From Candidatus Aenigmatarchaeota archaeon (GTDB taxonomy: Archaea > Aenigmatarchaeota > Aenigmatarchaeia > GW2011-AR5 > JACRAC01), in assembly GCA_016213555.1 (NCBI GenBank), contig JACRAC010000026.1:1-32154 (forward strand): a stretch of 32,154 bases of DNA, read 5' to 3'. Of the stretch, positions 30,475 to 32,154 are shown piece by piece (position 1 is the stretch's first letter; every line of letters begins with the position of its first letter). The notes beneath the pieces are model-generated. The model did no database searches. It was not told the origin of the DNA and saw nothing but the letters and a program-made list of their open reading frames with translations. The translations under genes and the position numbers were made by a program.

Positions 30475-31929
30475 TTATATACCAACCAATTGTTTTTGTT
30501 TCTTCAGTTCTTCTAGGAACTTTTCATCGTTTTTCTTTAGTTCTGGTAAATCTCTAGTAAATTCTTCTTTTATACCAAAGTCTATTTTCCTTAATCTATC
30601 GATAACATCTTGTTCATTTGTTCCTTTTGCCGTACCATCTGCTACTGCAACTATATATAAAGTTTCCTTAAGATCGTCAACAAATAACCTACAACCTGAA
30701 CCCATATTTCTATAATAACGCACAGATGATCCACCAGGTCTTTTAATATCTGCTGGTTCACCTCCATTTGCTAACGTCTCTAACATCCTGTATGTGGCAG
30801 ATTCTATAGCAATATTACCTAAGGCATCATCTGATTTTTGAGCAAGAGTGCTATCTTGAACATAGATAGCCATATCTAATTCTGACATATATAAAGGATC
30901 TCCCCCAGTCAATGCTCGTTTTATTAAATCAACTTCTTTTCCATCTTTTTTAACATGCCTATATTTCTCAATTACAGATTGAGGAGTCTGCTTCTCTCTA
31001 TCATCTCTTTGACCAAATTCAGATAATATGCTATCAATTTTAGACATGACTTTAGTAGAAGGATCTTCTATTAGTTCTTGAGAATTGTTATCTGATTTCT
31101 TATCATCTTTTTGACTACCAGTCTTATAGCTCTGTAGTTTATCTCTTAATCCTAATATAACATCTTTCACTTGGTATTCTAATTCCATCTTTTGTTTTGC
31201 ACGAGGACTATACTCATCAAAACCATCAACATCAGAATATTCATCTATCCTAGGTCTATAGTAATTTTTAACACCATCAATAAGAGTAAATACTTCTTGC
31301 TCAGTTAGATCATCGAAAGAAAGTAAACTAGCTAAAAATTTCTTTTCATCTTCGGTCCTTTGAACGTTAGTTTTTTTATCAATGCCTTTTGTTTTGTTAC
31401 CATTTTTTGTCTTCTTTTCAGCTTCATCTGTTTTCTTCCTATAAACAGTCTCATAAACAATTTCTCTAAGTCTACCAGTTTTCTTTTTAAATTTTGTTAA
31501 ATATATAACCTCATCTTGAAGGCCTTTTATCTCATACCTTCTCCCATCATCATCTAATTCTGTAAATCCTACACTTAAGGAAAGACCTTCAAATTTATTA
31601 TAATTTTCTGGTTTACCATTTCCATTTTTACTATCATCATTTTGTTTTCCGTGTTCCTGGATTTTCATTCTTCTACGTTCTCTTGAGGACGGTCCTGATA
31701 TTGCTTGATTAACTATTTCATCAGAAACTACAGGTTCAGACAAAGTTGGTTGACCGCTTTCTTGATTAGATTGGTAAAGAACTTCCGTAAGATTTCTAGA
31801 ATCATATCCAGATTTTGAATTAACATCTTGACTACCATTATCATATCCAGAAGAATTTATAGTCGCAGAGCTAGGTCTACCAAAATATCTATTCCAAGTT
31901 TCTCCTATTCTTCTTATTACACGACCCAT
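30475..31929 (-). CDS. Large hydrophilic hypothetical protein
   Basis: 484 residues, not recognised. The first ~115 residues are low-complexity (S, N, Q, G, R), including SRERRRMKIQEHGKQNDD, and are probably disordered. A short beta segment with SVGFTELDDDGRRYEIKGLQ and VIYLTKFKKKTGRLREIVYE follows (about 117-165). A Lys-rich linker comes next (KKTDEAEKKTKNGNKTKG). A helical region (about 195-290) has FDDLTEQEVFTLIDGVKNYYR. The C-terminal part (about 340-484) may be a globular domain: LDMAIYVQDSTLAQKSDDAL, GSGCRLFVDDLKETLYIVAVA, and a final charged helix. The strand LYIVAVADG after FVDDLKETLY looks like a toxin- or RelE-type sheet only superficially. AAGGG and a TATA box (CTTATAAATG, near 31953) lie upstream. 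Confidence 0.7.
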   Translation of the reverse strand: MGRVIRRIGETWNRYFGRPSSATINSSGYDNGSQDVNSKSGYDSRNLTEVLYQSNQESGQPTLSEPVVSDEIVNQAISGPSSRERRRMKIQEHGKQNDDSKNGNGKPENYNKFEGLSLSVGFTELDDDGRRYEIKGLQDEVIYLTKFKKKTGRLREIVYETVYRKKTDEAEKKTKNGNKTKGIDKKTNVQRTEDEKKFLASLLSFDDLTEQEVFTLIDGVKNYYRPRIDEYSDVDGFDEYSPRAKQKMELEYQVKDVILGLRDKLQSYKTGSQKDDKKSDNNSQELIEDPSTKVMSKIDSILSEFGQRDDREKQTPQSVIEKYRHVKKDGKEVDLIKRALTGGDPLYMSELDMAIYVQDSTLAQKSDDALGNIAIESATYRMLETLANGGEPADIKRPGGSSVRYYRNMGSGCRLFVDDLKETLYIVAVADGTAKGTNEQDVIDRLRKIDFGIKEEFTRDLPELKKNDEKFLEELKKQKQLVGI

Positions 31930-32021
31930 TAAGACCCTTAGTTATTAACATTTATAAGTAATTATTTAAATGTTACTATTCAAAAGTAATATAAATACTT
32001 TGTGGTATTGAAATTTAGTAA

Positions 32022-32153
32022 CTATTTAGCTCCTGAAAAAATTGCACATAATTCTTTCTCAAGTTGTTTACCTGGACTCAATCCATGATTATGCCATGTT
32101 GATGCAAGAGATCCTAAGATTTCGTGATGTTCTACGGATGCTTCAGAGCGCCA
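32022..32153 (-). CDS. C-terminal end of a gene running off the window
   Basis: Partial: the last 43 codons, ending ELCAIFSGAK and TAG at 32022-32024; the start lies beyond 32154. The visible part is a helical segment, ASVEHHEILGSLASTWHNHG, then SPGKQLEKELC. No family is recognised from this fragment. The 92 bases between it and the gene at 31929 contain the TATA box of that gene. Confidence 0.5.
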   Translation of the reverse strand, partial: WRSEASVEHHEILGSLASTWHNHGLSPGKQLEKELCAIFSGAK

Positions 32154-32154
32154 A

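Noticed and set aside
30475-31929. Possible toxin-like fold in the C-terminal part of the 484-residue protein
   Set aside because: The resemblance rests on one strand pattern; there are no catalytic residues and no antitoxin-like neighbour.
1-32154. Mobile element, prophage or defence system
   Set aside because: No transposase, integrase, terminal repeats, capsid or known defence domain was seen; the LAGLIDADG gene is the only mobile-type gene.

Overview
The window looks like a stretch of a small, AT-rich archaeal genome (roughly 30% G+C, estimated by eye), most likely a DPANN-type lineage near Woesearchaeota/Pacearchaeota. The archaeal call rests on TATA boxes placed about 26 bases upstream of start codons (many leaderless genes), Shine-Dalgarno sequences of the GGTGAT type, three Lrp/AsnC regulators, and two intron-containing tRNA genes that lack an encoded CCA. 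The lineage call is inference from AT-richness, gene size, giant surface proteins and many unrecognised small genes. No rRNA, CRISPR array, transposase or phage structural module was seen, and no stretch of more than 300 bases is without a gene.

Layout. 1-3362: a small zinc-ribbon gene behind three TTTTTACACACA-type direct repeats; a membrane-anchored ArsR-like regulator divergent from a secreted beta-propeller protein (Beta_propel/COG4880 type); a small secreted protein. 3453-9233 (minus): a 1662-residue surface protein with eight ~90-residue Ig/cadherin-like repeats, and a lipoprotein. 9316-10163 (minus): a tRNA-Thr(GGU) split by two non-canonical introns, overlapped by a LAGLIDADG endonuclease gene. 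10285-13360: thiI, asnS and an Lrp regulator. 13388-15427: a minus operon of three unknown or repeat proteins divergent from a second Lrp gene. 15462-18251: an aspartoacylase-like hydrolase, an isopentenyl-diphosphate isomerase-like Nudix protein, a VOC protein with an elaborate 5' leader, and an unknown protein.

18389-24850 is the functional core: a Cys-rich HTH regulator with a palindromic operator on its own start codon, a leader with small ORFs and inverted repeats, then sufB-sufD-sufS-sufU-sufC-sufT and a rhodanese gene. Together they would take sulfur from cysteine (SufS), pass it through SufU, and build Fe-S clusters on SufB-SufC-SufD. SufS or the rhodanese could also feed sulfur to ThiI for tRNA 4-thiouridine. 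24845-27379 holds a sugar-nucleotide epimerase, an intron-containing tRNA-Tyr and an exported membrane protein.

27412-31929 holds mostly unrecognised minus-strand genes, one interrupted by an in-frame stop, and a third Lrp gene. The two Lrp genes at 14927 and 29306 are each divergent from an operon of unknown proteins. The two intergenic regions share an identical 13-mer and an identical 10-mer TATA box at the same 52-base spacing. I regard this duplicated module and the VOC leader (two mutually exclusive hairpins over the ribosome-binding site) as the best candidates for undescribed biology here.
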